Below, in pieces: positions 62,513-64,000 of a stretch of DNA of 64,000 nt. Every line of letters starts with the position of its first letter. Within the stretch, counting starts at the first letter, position 1. Where the stretch lies: positions 310,001-374,000 of the forward strand of contig NZ_FQUM01000001.1 in assembly GCF_900129025.1 (NCBI RefSeq), read 5' to 3'. The position numbers and the translations under genes are program-made. The notes under the pieces are model-generated. The model did not search any database, was not told the DNA's origin, and saw nothing but the letters and a program-made list of their open reading frames with translations. Origin of the DNA: Mariniphaga anaerophila. GTDB lineage: Bacteria > Bacteroidota > Bacteroidia > Bacteroidales > Prolixibacteraceae.

Positions 62513-63421
62513 CTAGTCGGTTAATCGCTGTTCGTTCATCCACATAAAAACGTAAGATAACCAATTGGAGGCAGCCGGTTCCAGCGGATAACCATGTTTT
62601 CCTTTTGAAAACAGGTGCATGTCTGCTGAAACATTTTGGGCTTTCAATGCTTCAAAAAAGCGAATACTGTTTTCCACGAGAACAACATCGTCATCTTCGG
62701 CGTGTGTTATAAATGCTGGCGGAGTTTTTTCCGTAACCTGTTTTTCATTGGAAAAAAGCTCAACCAATTCATTATCCGGGTCTGTTCCGAGAAGATTATC
62801 ACGCGAACCTTTGTGGGTTAAGTCGGCCTGCATGGAAATCACCGGATAAACAAGTATCATGAAATCGGGACGTAAACTTGTCCCCTCCTTATTCTCGATA
62901 TAGTTTTTTGAAAAGTGCGTGCCGGCAGTAGATGCCAGATGACCTCCGGCCGAAAATCCCATAATTCCAATCCGCGTTGGATCAATGCCCCATTTATCGG
63001 CATTATCACGAACAATTTTTATGGCTTGTTGTGCATCCTGCAAAGGGGCAATTGTTTTATTGCTGCTTGTATTATCATCGGGCAAACGGTATTTAAGCAC
63101 AAAAGCGGCCACACCTTTTTGGTTCATTTCGCGGGCAATTTTATGTCCTTCGTAACTGGCACAAACTGCGCTGTAACCACCTCCCGGACAAATTACCACG
63201 GCTGTCTTTTTAGTGTCACTATTTTGAGGAAGATAAACTGTAAGGTCAGGTTTCGAAACTGCAAAATATATCCCGTTCTCGTTGCGCTCGCCATTCACAT
63301 GCACCTTTTCTCCGGGAATTTCACTTTCGTACAAAGGCATTACTGTTTGCCCATTAACGGAAGAAAAATTCAGAAATAATATAGAAAATACGAGCACTGC
63401 AAATTTCATTTGATTCGACAT
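62513..63421 (-). CDS. Alpha/beta-hydrolase-fold esterase (xylan/pectin acetyl-esterase-like), exported
   Basis: The Met at 63421 (MSNQMKFAVLVFSILFLNF) gives a proper signal peptide; an ATG at 63466 would add a polar lead. The mature enzyme has an oxyanion block VICPGGGYSAVCASYEG, the nucleophile elbow IGIMGFSAGGHLAST, the acid in FITHAEDDDVVLVENS and the His in LFSKGKHGYPL. Enzymes of this group remove acetyl groups from plant polysaccharides such as xylan or rhamnogalacturonan. As the first gene of the rhamnosidase run, it fits de-acetylation before rhamnose removal. Confidence 0.9.
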   Translation of the reverse strand: MSNQMKFAVLVFSILFLNFSSVNGQTVMPLYESEIPGEKVHVNGERNENGIYFAVSKPDLTVYLPQNSDTKKTAVVICPGGGYSAVCASYEGHKIAREMNQKGVAAFVLKYRLPDDNTSSNKTIAPLQDAQQAIKIVRDNADKWGIDPTRIGIMGFSAGGHLASTAGTHFSKNYIENKEGTSLRPDFMILVYPVISMQADLTHKGSRDNLLGTDPDNELVELFSNEKQVTEKTPPAFITHAEDDDVVLVENSIRFFEALKAQNVSADMHLFSKGKHGYPLEPAASNWLSYVFMWMNEQRLTD

Positions 63422-63466
63422 TTTTTTGGTTTTCCGATTTAAAGTTGTTGGGTTCATATAATTCAT

Positions 63467-63844
63467 TATTTATTCAGTTCCCTTTTTTTCATCACTTTAA
63501 CAGTCTTCTGGAAGATTAAATCGCCAATCAGACGATCTTTTCAACCTGATTTCATCTCCAGTTACAAACTCAGTAATATATTGATTTTTTCTGTTTACAA
63601 AATCCCCATAATACGCAATTAAATATAAGTTTTAAAGTAATGTATCCTGTGGTATCCGTGTAGAGTGTTGAGCGGCGTAGTTGTTTTAAATCCGGTTTTT
63701 GTCACTTTTTTAAAGAAACGATGGAACGAGATATTTTGAAGCGGGTCTACCGGTTTTTCTGTTTCGTCATTGCTCAAAAACCATTAGGCCTAAGATACAT
63801 TTCATCTTAAAAATCAACAAACCACGTATTTTTAACACATCAAA
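63467..63844. other. Gap of 378 bases upstream of the esterase gene
   Basis: No gene is supported. The minus-strand promoter of the esterase-rhamnosidase run should lie here, but no TTTG/TAnnTTTG pair of good spacing was found, so control may depend on a regulator encoded elsewhere. A short plus-strand frame near 63720 (29 codons) has no support. Confidence 0.4.
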
Positions 63845-64000
63845 TCACTCGTTGATTCTAATTACCAGTCCGCTCTTCCCGGTGACCTTTCCGTTTTCCA
63901 GAATAAAAACCACTTTTCCCAAATATACGGGTCTGTCGTCTGAAACAATATGTGGATTTCCACCTGCCTGAGCAACCAAAACACTGTTTATTACCAGAGG
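63845..64000 (-). CDS. C-terminal end of a metallophosphatase/5'-nucleotidase-like protein, start outside the window
   Basis: The last 51 codons of a minus-strand gene: PLVINSVLVAQAGGNPHIVS, then RPVYLGKVVFILENGKVTG, stop TGA at 63847-63845. The VAQAG...YLGKV pattern is typical of the part of the bifunctional metallophosphatase/5'-nucleotidase family where the metallophosphatase domain ends. The start and the metal-binding residues are beyond the window, so the call rests on this short segment. Confidence 0.45.
   Translation of the reverse strand, partial: PLVINSVLVAQAGGNPHIVSDDRPVYLGKVVFILENGKVTGKSGLVIRINE

Noticed and set aside
63720-63809. 29-codon frame MERDILKRVYRFF... on the plus strand
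   Set aside because: No ribosome site, no similarity recognised, and it lies in a gap expected to hold a minus-strand promoter.

Overview
The window looks like a chromosomal piece of a Bacteroidota bacterium, probably a marine or gut Marinilabiliales/Prolixibacteraceae-type organism (the order is an inference). Evidence includes a SusC/SusD pair with an ECF sigma factor and FecR-type anti-sigma factor, many short lipoprotein signals ending in SC or GC, DUF4252, DUF4855 and DUF432 families, and promoter-like sites of the Bacteroidota type (TTTG, 18-19 bases, TAnnTTTG). No rRNA, tRNA, CRISPR array, phage or intact insertion sequence was seen.

Layout. 1-15.4 kb is mostly housekeeping: a truncated SpmA/SpmB-like membrane protein, a PhnP-like hydrolase, an RsmI-like methyltransferase, a minus-strand operon (NrnA-type phosphoesterase, two FKBP lipoproteins, a YciB-Nudix fusion), ndk, two histidine-degradation genes (ftcD, hutI) beside a YfcC-type carrier, a 56-residue ferredoxin, zupT, nth and an ABC-F ATPase. 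15.4-22.1 kb is an AT-richer accessory stretch: a tight four-gene operon built round an SPFH/GYF_2 protein with a zinc-ribbon/TPR protein and two membrane proteins, then a MuiA-like DUF4139 protein. Its gene-poor gaps carry long inverted repeats. A U32 peptidase-family protein and an RluA-type pseudouridine synthase follow.

25.4-42.1 kb is a polysaccharide-utilisation region, all on the minus strand. Transcription order is GH2 beta-galactosidase, Tat-exported Gfo/Idh oxidoreductase, SMP-30 lactonase-like protein and a second Gfo/Idh, then a strong promoter, ECF sigma, FecR, SusC with an STN domain, SusD, and a surface lipoprotein with an F5/8-like region. After a very strong hairpin come two DUF4855 lipoproteins. 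Capture, signalling and uptake are encoded together, but the substrate cannot be read from the sequence.

42.2-49.5 kb holds a sodium-pumping oxaloacetate decarboxylase (gamma, alpha, beta), a small sigma/anti-sigma/DUF4252 operon, and DUF432 coupled to an MscS channel. 49.5-63.4 kb holds an M3 peptidase and then a rhamnoside-degrading run: an esterase, four alpha-L-rhamnosidase-like proteins (three large GH78 paralogues and one short form) and a GFA-family protein. The window ends in the tail of a metallophosphatase-like gene.

The items most worth a second look are the SPFH four-gene operon, the YciB-Nudix fusion, the DUF4855 pair behind a hairpin that overlaps a 47-codon membrane ORF, the repeated heptad over the zupT promoter, and the GH78 paralogues with differing catalytic positions.
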